A stretch of DNA of 64,000 bases. Source: an uncultured Oleispira sp. (GTDB lineage Bacteria > Pseudomonadota > Gammaproteobacteria > Pseudomonadales > Oceanobacteraceae). The notes under the pieces are model-generated. The model worked only from the letters and a program-made list of their open reading frames with translations, was not told the origin of the DNA and did no database searches. How positions within the stretch are numbered: position 1 is the first letter of the stretch; each line of letters begins with the position of its first letter. The stretch is taken from NCBI GenBank assembly GCA_913061415.1, contig CAJXUD010000001.1, positions 1-64,000 of the forward strand, read 5' to 3'. Position numbers and translations under genes: made by a program. Of this stretch, positions 36,206 to 45,151 are shown piece by piece.

Positions 36206-37201
36206 ATGGCCGCATTTGGAACAGTTTTCATGCCGAAAATGGCATTGGCATCTTTCGATAATAATTCTTGGACAGCGTCACGCATCGTTCCATCCGACAA
36301 GTTAGAGCTTCATCCTGGCGCGCATGTCTTGCATTACTCAAGCACGTGCTTTGAAGGCTTGAAAGCATTTAAGCACGAAGATGGCAGCGTTAATGTTTTC
36401 CGTATGGATGCCAATATTGAGCGTATGTCACAAAGCAGCGAGCTGCTTTATCTACCTAAAATTGATAAAGCACAGCTGGCTCAAATGATTAAAGACAGCG
36501 TTGCTTTGTATGCCGACGAAGTACCTAGCCCTCCTGGCTCTATGTACATTCGCCCGACGCACATCGGCACTGAAGCGGCGGTTGGTAAAGCTGCCGCGCC
36601 TTCTGAGTCTTCAATGATGTACATTTTAACTTCTCCAGTAGGCGATTATTTCAAGAGTGGCGCTAAGCCATTGCGCTTATTGCTAGAAGAAGACGGCATG
36701 CGTTGCGCGCCTCATATGGGCATGATCAAAAGTGGTGGCAACTACGCCAGCGCATTAGGACCCATCCTGCGAGCACGCAAAGAATGTGATGCCGACCAAA
36801 TTTTGTTTTGCCCTAACGGCGACGTTCAAGAAACCGGCGCGGCTAACTTTATTTTGATTGATGGCAACGAGATCATCACCAAAGCGTTAGACAGTTCTTT
36901 CTTGCACGGCATTACCCGCGATTCTATTTTAACCATCGCCCGTGATGCAGGAATGACCGTCACCGAACGCGACTTCACCGTAACCGAATTATTAGAACGC
37001 GCTAAAAAGCCTGGCACCGAAGCCGCACTTTCTGGCACCGCTGCTGTTTTAACTCCTGTTGGCACCTTAATTCATAACGGTGAAGAGTTTACCGTAGGTT
37101 CCGGTGAGCCTGGTGAAACAACCAATAAGTTGCGCCAAGCATTGAATGATATTCAATGGGGCAAGGCCGAAGATAAATACGGCTGGTTGGAAACCGTTTA
37201 A
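36206..37201 (+). CDS. ilvE: Branched-chain amino acid aminotransferase, class II type
   Basis: The PLP fold-type IV enzyme makes the last step of Leu, Ile and Val synthesis. Visible are LHYSSTCFEGLKAF, the Schiff-base lysine in GMIKSGGNYASAL, and QETGAANFI. The 331-residue length and layout belong to the longer BCAT group (TIGR01123 type), not the 309-residue E. coli form. ATG 36206 is chosen because AGGA lies six bases upstream; the frame is open from TTG 36155, but those residues lack similarity. It is 69 bases after glnE and ends at an intrinsic terminator. Confidence 0.96.
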   Translation: MAAFGTVFMPKMALASFDNNSWTASRIVPSDKLELHPGAHVLHYSSTCFEGLKAFKHEDGSVNVFRMDANIERMSQSSELLYLPKIDKAQLAQMIKDSVALYADEVPSPPGSMYIRPTHIGTEAAVGKAAAPSESSMMYILTSPVGDYFKSGAKPLRLLLEEDGMRCAPHMGMIKSGGNYASALGPILRARKECDADQILFCPNGDVQETGAANFILIDGNEIITKALDSSFLHGITRDSILTIARDAGMTVTERDFTVTELLERAKKPGTEAALSGTAAVLTPVGTLIHNGEEFTVGSGEPGETTNKLRQALNDIQWGKAEDKYGWLETV

Positions 37202-37245
37202 TAATGGCTGGAGTAACCTTTCTAAATACTAGAAAAAAATAATCT

Positions 37246-37282
37246 AAACCTGCCTCGTATTACAGCGTCGCAGGTTTTTTTT
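37246..37282 (+). terminator. Intrinsic terminator after ilvE
   Basis: AAACCTGC (37246-37253) pairs with GCAGGTTT (37270-37277), followed by a run of T to 37282. It is 44 bases past the ilvE stop and separates the glnE-ilvE unit from nhaD. Confidence 0.85.
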
Positions 37283-37320
37283 GCTGTTTTTTTTATGATT
37301 TTATATTCGAGATCAACAAT

Positions 37321-38565
37321 ATGAGTGCTGTTTCAATTCTATTAATCATCATTGTATCCATTGGCTTTTTATCCATAATCGCTGAAGATCTGATTAAGGT
37401 GAACAAAGCCAAGTCCACATTATTTTGGGGAACGCTGGCGTGGATTGTGTATTTTATTTCTTCCAGTGGTTCTGGGCATACCGAAGCCGCTTCTGAAGCG
37501 CTCAATGAAAACTTATTAGACATTGCGACGCTCTGGTTATTCTTATTCTCAGCCATGACCTTTGTTGCTTATCTTTCTGAAAAAGGTGTGATCGAAATCA
37601 TTGCGGGCTTTCTGCTGCCTAAACAACTCAGTGAAAAAGGCTTATTGTTTTTCATTGGCACCTTTTCTTTTATCTTTTCTTCTCTTGCCGATAACATCAC
37701 TGCGACCTTAGTCAGTTTAACGATCTTGCTCGGCTTAAATATTGATCGAGATAAACTGATCAAGTACGCCATCGTTGTTATTTATGGGGTGAATGCGGGT
37801 GGTGTTTCATTAATCACTGGTGACGTCACCACCTTGATGATCTTCTTAGCTGACAAGGTCAGTATTTCTGATTTACTCATGCTGGTATTACCTGCCTTTA
37901 CCTCCGTCATTCTTTTATGCATTTTAATGTCATTCGGTATGAACGGCCGCATTGACGTGACAACCCAAAAACACACGTTATCGTCGGTTGATACCGTGAT
38001 CTCTGCGCTGTTCTTTTTCACGATTATTGGCGTTATTTTTGGCAACGTTTTCTTTTCAATCCCACCCGTTTTATCTTTCCTATTTGGTTTAAGCGTCATG
38101 TTTATGGTGGCGAGAGTATTGGATCGAGACGAACCGATTTTGGACTATGTACGTAAAATTGAATTTGATACCTTACTCTTCTTCTTAGGCGTATTACTGT
38201 TGGTGGGTATGCTCAAAGAAATTGGAGTCTTAGAGTTATTCTTAGAAGCTTACAAGCAAACTCCTACGCTCATCGCCAACTACGTGGTCGGTATCACTTC
38301 GGCGCTATTTGATAACGTACCATTAACCTCAGCGATTCTAAAATCAGGCATCGACATGGCCAATAACGAATGGCTTGCGCTAACCTTCTCGGTAGGCGTT
38401 GGTGGTGCGTTACTGGCGATTGGTTCGGCGGCGGGGGTCATTGCAATGAGTAAGATTCCTGAACTTACCTTTATGCGTTATTTAAGATTCTTTCCTCAGC
38501 TATTTATTGCTTATACCGCTGGCTATGCTTTAGTGGTGTTGTTTATCCAAGTAATGACAAATTAA
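37321..38565 (+). CDS. nhaD: NhaD-type Na+/H+ antiporter
   Basis: The 414-residue membrane protein has about 11-12 hydrophobic segments. LADNITATLVSL and the later LFDNVPLTSAI are the paired Asp-Asn motifs of the NhaD/ArsB (ion transporter) family, and GGVSLITGDVTTLMIF fits NhaD. It should exchange Na+ or Li+ for protons, which suits a marine bacterium. It begins just after the ilvE terminator, and the GltB-like gene starts 20 bases past its end, so it probably opens an nhaD-gltB-like-cupin transcript. No ion riboswitch is visible. Confidence 0.88.
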   Translation: MSAVSILLIIIVSIGFLSIIAEDLIKVNKAKSTLFWGTLAWIVYFISSSGSGHTEAASEALNENLLDIATLWLFLFSAMTFVAYLSEKGVIEIIAGFLLPKQLSEKGLLFFIGTFSFIFSSLADNITATLVSLTILLGLNIDRDKLIKYAIVVIYGVNAGGVSLITGDVTTLMIFLADKVSISDLLMLVLPAFTSVILLCILMSFGMNGRIDVTTQKHTLSSVDTVISALFFFTIIGVIFGNVFFSIPPVLSFLFGLSVMFMVARVLDRDEPILDYVRKIEFDTLLFFLGVLLLVGMLKEIGVLELFLEAYKQTPTLIANYVVGITSALFDNVPLTSAILKSGIDMANNEWLALTFSVGVGGALLAIGSAAGVIAMSKIPELTFMRYLRFFPQLFIAYTAGYALVVLFIQVMTN

Positions 38566-38584
38566 TTATTTCAAAGGAGCTGCC

Positions 38585-40258
38585 ATGACCATTATGCAGA
38601 TCGTTTATTGGCTTATCGCCAGTATCGGAAATCTTATTTCTCTGTATCTCGTTAATGAACATGTCAGCTACTTTCATTCTAGCCTACTGGTGTTTACACT
38701 TACGTACACAATAGTAGGCTTTTATGATCTTAAATTTAGTCCTCACAACCTCAACCGTTTATATCCCGTAGTGGCTTATATGCGTTATTTTTTAGAATCT
38801 TTTCGTACCGAAATCCAACAATATTTTATTGCCAATAATACCGAAGAATATCCGTTCAACCGAGAACAGCGCTCGTTGGTTTATCAACGTGCTAAGAACA
38901 TACGCGATACCATTGCCTTCGGTACGCAGCGCAATCTGCTAGAAGATAACTACCTTAGTTTATGGCACTCGCTATCACCAAAGACGGTCAAAGACGATGC
39001 TAAGTCTGTGATCATTGGTGGCCCTGATTGCCTGAAACCTTATACCGCGTCCTATCTAAATATTTCTGCAATGAGTTTTGGTGCGTTAAGTTCAAATGCA
39101 ATTGAGGCCTTAAATTTAGGTGCCAAAAAAGCAGGCTGTTACCACAATACTGGGGAAGGTGGGGTTAGCTCATACCATTTAAAACATGGAGGGGACCTCG
39201 TCTGGCAGATTGGTACTGGGCTTTTTGGCTGTCGCGATTCAGCCGGTAACTTTGACCCTTCTCTATTTTCAATCACCGCGATGCTTCCCTCCATAAAGAT
39301 GATTGAGATTAAATTATCACAAGGCGCTAAACCGGGTCATGGTGGGGTTTTACCGAAAGCTAAAATCACCCAAGAGATTGCCAATATCCGTCATATTTCT
39401 ATGACGGAAGATTGTGTTTCTCCAGCCACTAATCCTGAATGCCGAACCCCTGTAGAGCTATTAAATTTCGTTAAGCAATTACGTGATTTAAGTGGCGGTA
39501 AGCCTGTGGGTTTCAAATTGTGTATTGGTAATCCCGCTGAATTTTTAAGCTTATGCAAAGCCATGTTAGAAACCGGCATTACCCCAGATTTTATTACCGT
39601 CGATGGTGCAGAGGGTGGCACAGGCGCAGCCCCTGTCGAATTCAGTAATCACTTAGGAATGATGTGCTTAGAAGGTATTTATATTGTTCATAATGCATTA
39701 GCTGGCGTTGGCTTGCGCGATAAAGTTCGCATTATTGCTTCAGGAAAAACAGCGTCTAGTTTTGATTTATTGACTAAAATTGCTGTCGGAGCAGATTGTG
39801 TTAACGCTGCACGTACGATGATGATGGCGGTTGGTTGTGTTCAATCTCGTCACTGCAATACCAATCTATGCCCTACGGGTATTGCTACTCAAGATCCGGC
39901 TCGGGCTAAAGCCGTGGATGTACCATTAAAAAGTGAGCGCGTTAAAAATTTCCATCACAATACCTTAAAAAGTTTTTATGAATTGGTCGGCAGCATCGGC
40001 TTAGAAGATCCCGATGACTTAATGCCACATATGATTAAACGTCGCACCTCGAATGGTTTACTGATGCCGGTAAGCACCTTAGTGCCCTCTTTAAGCACCA
40101 ACGTGCTTTTAGGTACAAACGATGATCAGCAGATACTCGCAGAGCCATGGTTATTGTGGTGGAAGCAGAGCAATGCCGATTCTTTTTATGTGTATGATCA
40201 TAAGATTATTCATACATCGGCCATGAACATTGAAACACCTCAAGACATTCAGCATTGA
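38585..40258 (+). CDS. FMN-binding glutamate-synthase-like protein
   Basis: The 557-residue protein starts with two membrane helices (about 5-22 and 30-48), followed by the FMN-binding alpha/beta barrel of the glutamate synthase large subunit: NISAMSFGALSSNAIEAL, TGEGGVSSYHL, VDGAEGGTGAAP and CNTNLCPTGIATQDP, the last being the Fe-S-type cysteine region. The glutaminase and beta-helix domains of GltB are absent. Such short proteins are called glutamate synthase domain 2 proteins, and their real substrate is unknown. AAAGGAG precedes ATG 38585. Confidence 0.9.
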   Translation: MTIMQIVYWLIASIGNLISLYLVNEHVSYFHSSLLVFTLTYTIVGFYDLKFSPHNLNRLYPVVAYMRYFLESFRTEIQQYFIANNTEEYPFNREQRSLVYQRAKNIRDTIAFGTQRNLLEDNYLSLWHSLSPKTVKDDAKSVIIGGPDCLKPYTASYLNISAMSFGALSSNAIEALNLGAKKAGCYHNTGEGGVSSYHLKHGGDLVWQIGTGLFGCRDSAGNFDPSLFSITAMLPSIKMIEIKLSQGAKPGHGGVLPKAKITQEIANIRHISMTEDCVSPATNPECRTPVELLNFVKQLRDLSGGKPVGFKLCIGNPAEFLSLCKAMLETGITPDFITVDGAEGGTGAAPVEFSNHLGMMCLEGIYIVHNALAGVGLRDKVRIIASGKTASSFDLLTKIAVGADCVNAARTMMMAVGCVQSRHCNTNLCPTGIATQDPARAKAVDVPLKSERVKNFHHNTLKSFYELVGSIGLEDPDDLMPHMIKRRTSNGLLMPVSTLVPSLSTNVLLGTNDDQQILAEPWLLWWKQSNADSFYVYDHKIIHTSAMNIETPQDIQH

Positions 40259-40306
40259 ACTTTGAACGTTGAATGAGACTCAGAAATAAAAGCCATTAGA
40301 GACGCC

Positions 40307-40969
40307 ATGATAAATCTAGATTTTAGCCAACACGTTTTTATCAATACGAATTTAGAAGAGTGGCAACCCAGCCCAATGGAAGGTGTTTGGCGTAAACGCT
40401 TAGCGCGCGAAGAGGCCGAGCAAGGCCACGCAACAAGCATTGTAAGGTATGACGCAGGGGCAAGCTTTTCTTCTCACCCTCATCCGTTAGGCGAAGAAAT
40501 CTTTGTCTTAAAGGGCGTCTTTTCTGATGAAACCGGAGACTACCCTGCGGGCACTTACATTCGTAATCCTGAAGGCTTTGAGCACGCACCTTTTAGTAAA
40601 GAAGGCTGCACCTTGTTTGTGAAGCTGCATCAGTTTCAAGTTGATGATACTAAACAAGTTCGCATCGGTACGCGTAATACCGAATGGCAGCCTGGCAATG
40701 GAAACCTAAAGGTCATTCCTCTGCATCAATTCAGTAATAAAGTGATGAGTGAATCAACTGCATTAGTGCTTTGGCCAGCCGGTGAGAAGTTTCAACCTCA
40801 CACTCATTTTGGTGGTGAAGAAATTTTGGTCATCAGTGGCGAGTTCATCGATGATCATGGCCGCTACCCCGCGGGCAGCTGGTTGCGTAGCCCGCACTTA
40901 AGCAAACATAATCCGTATGTCGAAGAAGATACTGTGATTCTGGTAAAAGTCGGACATCTTCCGGCTTAG
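40307..40969 (+). CDS. Bicupin with two ChrR-like cupin domains
   Basis: The 220-residue protein is a tandem of two related cupins. The first has SSHPHPLGEEIFVLKG (about 54-69), the second PHTHFGGEEILVISG (about 164-178); each supplies the His-x-His and Glu metal ligands of ChrR-type cupins, and DYPAGTYIRNP and RYPAGSWLRSP repeat in each half. There is no zinc-binding anti-sigma N-domain, so it is not a full anti-sigma factor. It is 48 bases after the GltB-like gene. Function unknown; stress sensing or a metal-dependent reaction are possible. Confidence 0.85.
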   Translation: MINLDFSQHVFINTNLEEWQPSPMEGVWRKRLAREEAEQGHATSIVRYDAGASFSSHPHPLGEEIFVLKGVFSDETGDYPAGTYIRNPEGFEHAPFSKEGCTLFVKLHQFQVDDTKQVRIGTRNTEWQPGNGNLKVIPLHQFSNKVMSESTALVLWPAGEKFQPHTHFGGEEILVISGEFIDDHGRYPAGSWLRSPHLSKHNPYVEEDTVILVKVGHLPA

Positions 40970-40971
40970 AA

Positions 40972-41027
40972 TCTCTCCAGCCCCTCTCCAGTCTCTATCC
41001 AATCCCTCTCTTCCTTCCCCCTTTTTC
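40972..41027 (+). terminator. C-rich, G-poor tract, candidate Rho-utilisation site
   Basis: Directly after the bicupin stop the + strand is almost pure C and T (for example CCCCTCTCCAGTCTCTATCC and CCTTCCCCCTTTTTCT) with only two G residues over about 56 bases. That C-over-G bias is characteristic of Rho loading sites. No hairpin is present, so Rho-dependent termination is inferred. Confidence 0.5.
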
Positions 41028-41424
41028 TAGCTGTGTAAAAAAGCAACGAATTGAGCACAGCCGCGTTAAAACAAACGTTTGAATGACTTATATCTAAGTT
41101 ATGCGTGTAGTTATCCCCAGAAACTGTGGAGAAGTATCTCTTCTAATCGTTTGATTTTATTAACAATTCTAAATAATTCTTTTATTCAGTCTTACCCTCA
41201 TATTATCCACAAACAATTAACAACTTAATCACATAGCTAATAAATTAATACACAATTTTGGGATAACTCTCTTGTAGGTTTAGTTCACATTTCGCACACC
41301 TTTCTCACTCAAGGTTCAAATCACATCGTTATCAAGTAACAATCTTTGCTGAATTTCGCTAGAATCAGCTCTAAGAATGGGAAGCGAAAACCATAATAAT
41401 CCCATCTTCACCTTAGGAAAAAAC
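41028..41424. other. AT-rich intergenic region with DnaA-box-like sites
   Basis: About 400 AT-rich bases without a convincing gene. They contain TTATCCACA (41203-41211, a perfect DnaA box) and two near matches: TTATCCCCA (41111-41119) and TTATCCCAA on the minus strand (41258-41266). It also holds the promoter region of the sphingomyelinase gene. No dnaA, dnaN or gidA neighbours exist, so this is not the obvious chromosomal origin. Confidence 0.5.
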
Positions 41425-43146
41425 ATGATGAATAATAAATATTCTATGCAGATGCTGTCGGCATTAGCACTGTCGTTAATTGCGGGCAGTGCTTTTGCTA
41501 TGTCAAAAGCACCCAGCGTATTAGAAACCGACATTGTCTTTACTAACAGTACCCTCGACACCTTGCAGGTCGAATTGTCAGGCGATGCCAGTGCCATTCA
41601 GCAAGCTTATCAAGTTGCACCGTTAGCGACTGCGACCTTGGCTAAGCTAAGTCGACAGACAGGAGACTCAAGCGCGCTTAACATTCGACTTTCTAATAAC
41701 GACTATCAAATTAATCTTAGCCAGCAAACGGAAGGCACCGACTTAACATTTGGTGCCCATACCGATGATCTTAATATTGCCCCACAAGATAATAGCGAGA
41801 TCCAACGCCATACAACTCAGCTGGCAGGCGATAGTAATACCTTGGCATTTAATGCCAGTAATCTAAGCGACGGTGGCCAGCTCACTTATGTGCTACAAGA
41901 AGATGATAAGAAGCCTGCGTTAGGCAGCGCGAATCAGTTTAATGTTTTGAGCTACAACATTTGGGCAACGACTATTTTTGGTTCTAAAAAAGTAGATACT
42001 CGTTTAGATGAAATGCCCGCCATCATGGCAGGCTACGATGCATTAGTTTTGACCGAAGTGTTCGATGATATCGCTACTGCATCTTTACTAAAAAAACTGC
42101 GGGCTGAATACCCTTACCAAAGCTCTGAGATTTTCAAAGCGGGTAAAATTATGAAGTCAGGCACTCGCATCTTATCGCGCTGGCCTTTCGTGCTTGAAGA
42201 TAACTTCATATACAATCCTTGCAACGGTATTCAGTGTGCGGCGACTCGCGGCGTTATTCACGCGCGTATTAACAAGCAAGGCAATCCTTATCACCTATTC
42301 GCCACCCATACGCAATCATCCGATGATGATGCTAACCGTGCAGCACGCTTAGGTCAGCTAAACGAAATGGGCGAATACATTCGTAGCTTAAATATTCCTG
42401 CCGATGAAGCGGTGATTATGGCGGGGGATTTCAATGTTAATAAAATTGGCCTGCCAGAAGATCGTGATTACTTAGAAGCGGTATTGACAGCCACAGAGCC
42501 AACCAATACCGGCCATAATCTGACTTACGACGGACAAACAAATACTTGGGCTGAAGCCGTTTATTCTGAATACCTAGATTACACGTTAGTGGCTAATGAT
42601 CATTTGCAGCCTACTTTTGCTGAACAAGAAATTTTTGCACCGCGCAGTACTAAAGATGCGCTTTGGGGCGAGTGGGATATTTCGGATCATTATGCGGCAC
42701 GAGGTATTTTTACTTATCCTTCTGCAGTGCAGCCACAGCGCTCAGCCTTCCCATTTATGGGCGATGTCGTGCATTTCAAAACAGCCAATGGTCATTACAT
42801 GCGCAGCATGAGTGGCGGTAATAGCTTTATATCTGCCGGATCTGATTATGTTGGGACATGGGAAAGTTATACTTTTGAAGATCAGGGTAATGATAAAGTC
42901 GCTATTCGAGCGTTTGATGGTCACTATGTGGCGTTAGATTCTTACCTAGTCGGCACTCTTAAAGCCACAGCAGAATCAGTGACCAATGCCGCTCTATTTA
43001 CCCTAGTTGGATTAGGTAACAATAAGCTCGCGATTCAAGCGAATAACGGCAGATATTTACGTGCTGATTTTGGTGGCAATGCAGGCCTCAGCGCAGCTTC
43101 TTCAGAAATAGGAACAAATCAAACATTTACCCTAATCCGTAATTAA
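41425..43146 (+). CDS. Secreted sphingomyelinase C with C-terminal fascin-like domain
   Basis: A probable exported phospholipase. It has a signal peptide (about 1-24, cleavage after GSAFA), an N-terminal region of unknown type (about 25-170), then a DNase-I-like exonuclease/endonuclease/phosphatase fold with LSYNIW, LTEVFDD, FATHTQ, GDFNV and the final SDHYA, the set found in bacterial neutral sphingomyelinases. The last 125 residues repeat HFKTANGHYMRS, AIRAFDGHYVALD and AIQANNGRYLRAD, a beta-trefoil/fascin-like pattern that may bind sugars or membranes. Start ATG 41425 or 41428, with AGGAAA upstream. Hydrolysis of sphingomyelin or related phospholipids is inferred. Confidence 0.88.
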   Translation: MMNNKYSMQMLSALALSLIAGSAFAMSKAPSVLETDIVFTNSTLDTLQVELSGDASAIQQAYQVAPLATATLAKLSRQTGDSSALNIRLSNNDYQINLSQQTEGTDLTFGAHTDDLNIAPQDNSEIQRHTTQLAGDSNTLAFNASNLSDGGQLTYVLQEDDKKPALGSANQFNVLSYNIWATTIFGSKKVDTRLDEMPAIMAGYDALVLTEVFDDIATASLLKKLRAEYPYQSSEIFKAGKIMKSGTRILSRWPFVLEDNFIYNPCNGIQCAATRGVIHARINKQGNPYHLFATHTQSSDDDANRAARLGQLNEMGEYIRSLNIPADEAVIMAGDFNVNKIGLPEDRDYLEAVLTATEPTNTGHNLTYDGQTNTWAEAVYSEYLDYTLVANDHLQPTFAEQEIFAPRSTKDALWGEWDISDHYAARGIFTYPSAVQPQRSAFPFMGDVVHFKTANGHYMRSMSGGNSFISAGSDYVGTWESYTFEDQGNDKVAIRAFDGHYVALDSYLVGTLKATAESVTNAALFTLVGLGNNKLAIQANNGRYLRADFGGNAGLSAASSEIGTNQTFTLIRN

Positions 43147-43191
43147 GTCATGACGGTACAACTGTCAATTTAAGTAAACTTTCAGTTACGC

Positions 43192-43235
43192 CAAGAGGGT
43201 TAGGTGAGTATACTATTTACTCATTTAACCTCTTG
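43192..43235 (+). terminator. Long imperfect hairpin after the sphingomyelinase gene
   Basis: CAAGAGG (43192-43198) pairs with CCTCTTG (43229-43235), and the inner TGAGTA and TACTCA arms extend the stem, with a bulge and G-U pairs. It lies about 45 bases past the stop. No clear U tract follows. Confidence 0.45.
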
Positions 43236-43276
43236 CGCATTTTCCATCTTGCTCAATTATAAACGTGTGATTTTCT

Positions 43277-43990
43277 ATGCTGTACTACGTTCGTCTAATC
43301 GCTGTTTGCCTCTACTTTGTATTATTTAGTTTTATGGCTGTGGCTTATTCATGCATCCGCCCTTTTCACCCAAACAATACTCGTACGGCGTTGAAGTTTT
43401 TATACCCTACGTACTGGATGATGAATTTAAAAGTCATTCCATTAAACGACCCTAAAATCGATTACCCCGTGGTTTATATTGTGAATCACCAAGATTTATT
43501 AGACACTTTTTACTTTGCTAAAATCTGGCCAAAAAATTGTTCAGGTGTTGGCAAAAAAGAGCTGGCTTGGGTACCTGTTTTTGGGGCGGCATTTTGGTTA
43601 GCCGGTAATATTTTTATTAACCGTGGTGATAAAGATAAAGCTCATGCAGTGGTTGATCAGATGGTCGAAAAAATCACCAGTTTGAATCGTTCTATTTTCA
43701 TTATGCCTGAAGGAACTCGTAGCCGAGGCAAAGGGTTATTGCCGTTTAAGAAAGGCGCTTTTTTAACCGCCATTAAAGCCGGTGTTCCTATTGTGCCATT
43801 GTGCGTTAGTTCAACTAAAAATGTCACTTTGAGTGACTGGGCTCCTAAGCCTGGGCTAATAGAATTTTTAGAGCCTATTTCAACAGAAGGTTTAAACGAG
43901 AAAGATGCCGAACGTCTAGCACTTGAATGCCATGATTTAATGAAGGCAAAAATCGCTGAATTAGATGATCGTTTAGCCGCGGAATATTAG
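43277..43990 (+). CDS. plsC: 1-acyl-sn-glycerol-3-phosphate acyltransferase
   Basis: The 237-residue membrane enzyme has an N-terminal hydrophobic helix (about 5-27), the acyltransferase motif NHQDLLD (His-x4-Asp), NIFINRGD, and the phosphate-binding MPEGTRSRGKG, then VPIVPLCV. It acylates lysophosphatidic acid to phosphatidic acid in the inner membrane. It is separate from the sphingomyelinase gene by a hairpin. Many gammaproteobacteria carry several PlsC paralogues, so the symbol reflects family rather than proven identity. Confidence 0.92.
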   Translation: MLYYVRLIAVCLYFVLFSFMAVAYSCIRPFHPNNTRTALKFLYPTYWMMNLKVIPLNDPKIDYPVVYIVNHQDLLDTFYFAKIWPKNCSGVGKKELAWVPVFGAAFWLAGNIFINRGDKDKAHAVVDQMVEKITSLNRSIFIMPEGTRSRGKGLLPFKKGAFLTAIKAGVPIVPLCVSSTKNVTLSDWAPKPGLIEFLEPISTEGLNEKDAERLALECHDLMKAKIAELDDRLAAEY

Positions 43991-44044
43991 TCTGACAAAG
44001 CAGTAACTAGGCGTTAATCATTTATTTTAGGAATAGCGCTGATA

Positions 44045-44072
44045 GTAAGAGACTGTAATCTCAGTCTCTTAC
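44045..44072. terminator. Bidirectional hairpin between plsC and lipase genes
   Basis: GTAAGAGACTG (44045-44055) is perfectly complementary to CAGTCTCTTAC (44062-44072) with a 6-base loop, between convergent genes. It includes the stop codon of the patatin-like gene. U tracts are short on both strands. Confidence 0.6.
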
Positions 44073-45151
44073 CAGGGTAGCGGTTCAACATAATCGGCCC
44101 AATCTTTAGGCTGCAGTTGCGTTAACTGCTGAGTAAAAATTCCACTCTCTGCAACTACCTTGCGCCAATACGCCTTCCGCTCTTCGTCTTTTAAATTCAC
44201 AAAATCATTACGATCCGGAATCTTTCCATGTGGAAGGCGTTCCACAAAGGTTTGCTTTGGGACTAACAGAATCGTACGTGAATAATTATCATGCTTGGGG
44301 GTGCGCCACTTAAGCGATTTATCAAACCAGCCAGGTGCCGGTATATGAGAAAAGTGAGGGTACATCACAAACCCTTGCTTAGGCTTTAACGGTAAATCAA
44401 AACCATAATCCGTGATGCCGCCATCTTGGTAAATTCCTTTACCCGCAATATCTTTCACACCTTTTGTGAGAACGGGAATGCAGCCAGTTGATAAAATACT
44501 GTCGGCTAAACGATTTCTTTCGAATGCTTGATAACGACTAGGCAAATCTTTAATGCTTTCGAGTGGCGGCGGCTGCTGGGGATGATGCATAACAATACGA
44601 GTGAATTGTAGGCCCAGAGTTTTACGGCTGATTACATTTCCTAAAGCCGCAATAACCAGCCCAAGCCCTTGCCAAAATCGTGACTGCTTTGCGGCTAAAC
44701 CATGGCATTGAGTGGTAATAAGGTGCAGCCGTGAGGTCGGATGCTCTAATATTTCATCGCTACCAAGGGAACCCAGCATGCGATTAACCATGTTGCGGCA
44801 GGAGGCTAATATTTCATCCCCGGTTGGTTTTTCTGAATAGCCTTGCTCAATATAAGCATCGGTTAAACGCTGTAGCGCAGCAAAAGAATCTTGCTGCGCG
44901 TAGCAGGCCATGCGCCAAGCACCCGCTGACGTGCCCATCAAATCTAAAGCTTGCTCTCGCCCTTGCATTGTCTTTAACAAGTATTGGTCAAAGCCATGTA
45001 ATACCAACCATTTTGGACCACTAGAAGCGCCAAGTAGCATGCTAATGTCGTCGCGCTGTAACCCTTGCTGTTGAATATGAGCAAGGGCTTCTGTACCTGC
45101 GTAGATATGAAAATCTAAGGGATTTTTCACCAGGCTTTTAGCAGCGGTCAT
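44069..45151 (-). CDS. Patatin-like phospholipase (paralogue 2)
   Basis: The 360-residue protein (from ATG 45151) is a paralogue of the lipase at 31780-32832. It has GASSGPKW in the oxyanion region, the nucleophile elbow GTSAGAW and the dyad Asp in YQDGGITDY; the stretches MACYAQQD and HGKIPDRNDF are shared with its relative. The true start overlaps the last 14 bases of folA; the frame is open to 45241 within folA, but those residues do not resemble the family. Co-transcription with folA is likely. The substrate is unknown. Confidence 0.87.
   Translation of the reverse strand: MTAAKSLVKNPLDFHIYAGTEALAHIQQQGLQRDDISMLLGASSGPKWLVLHGFDQYLLKTMQGREQALDLMGTSAGAWRMACYAQQDSFAALQRLTDAYIEQGYSEKPTGDEILASCRNMVNRMLGSLGSDEILEHPTSRLHLITTQCHGLAAKQSRFWQGLGLVIAALGNVISRKTLGLQFTRIVMHHPQQPPPLESIKDLPSRYQAFERNRLADSILSTGCIPVLTKGVKDIAGKGIYQDGGITDYGFDLPLKPKQGFVMYPHFSHIPAPGWFDKSLKWRTPKHDNYSRTILLVPKQTFVERLPHGKIPDRNDFVNLKDEERKAYWRKVVAESGIFTQQLTQLQPKDWADYVEPLPW

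Noticed and set aside
41028-41424. Chromosomal replication origin
   Set aside because: Only one exact DnaA box, no 13-mer array that I can identify, and none of the usual origin neighbour genes.
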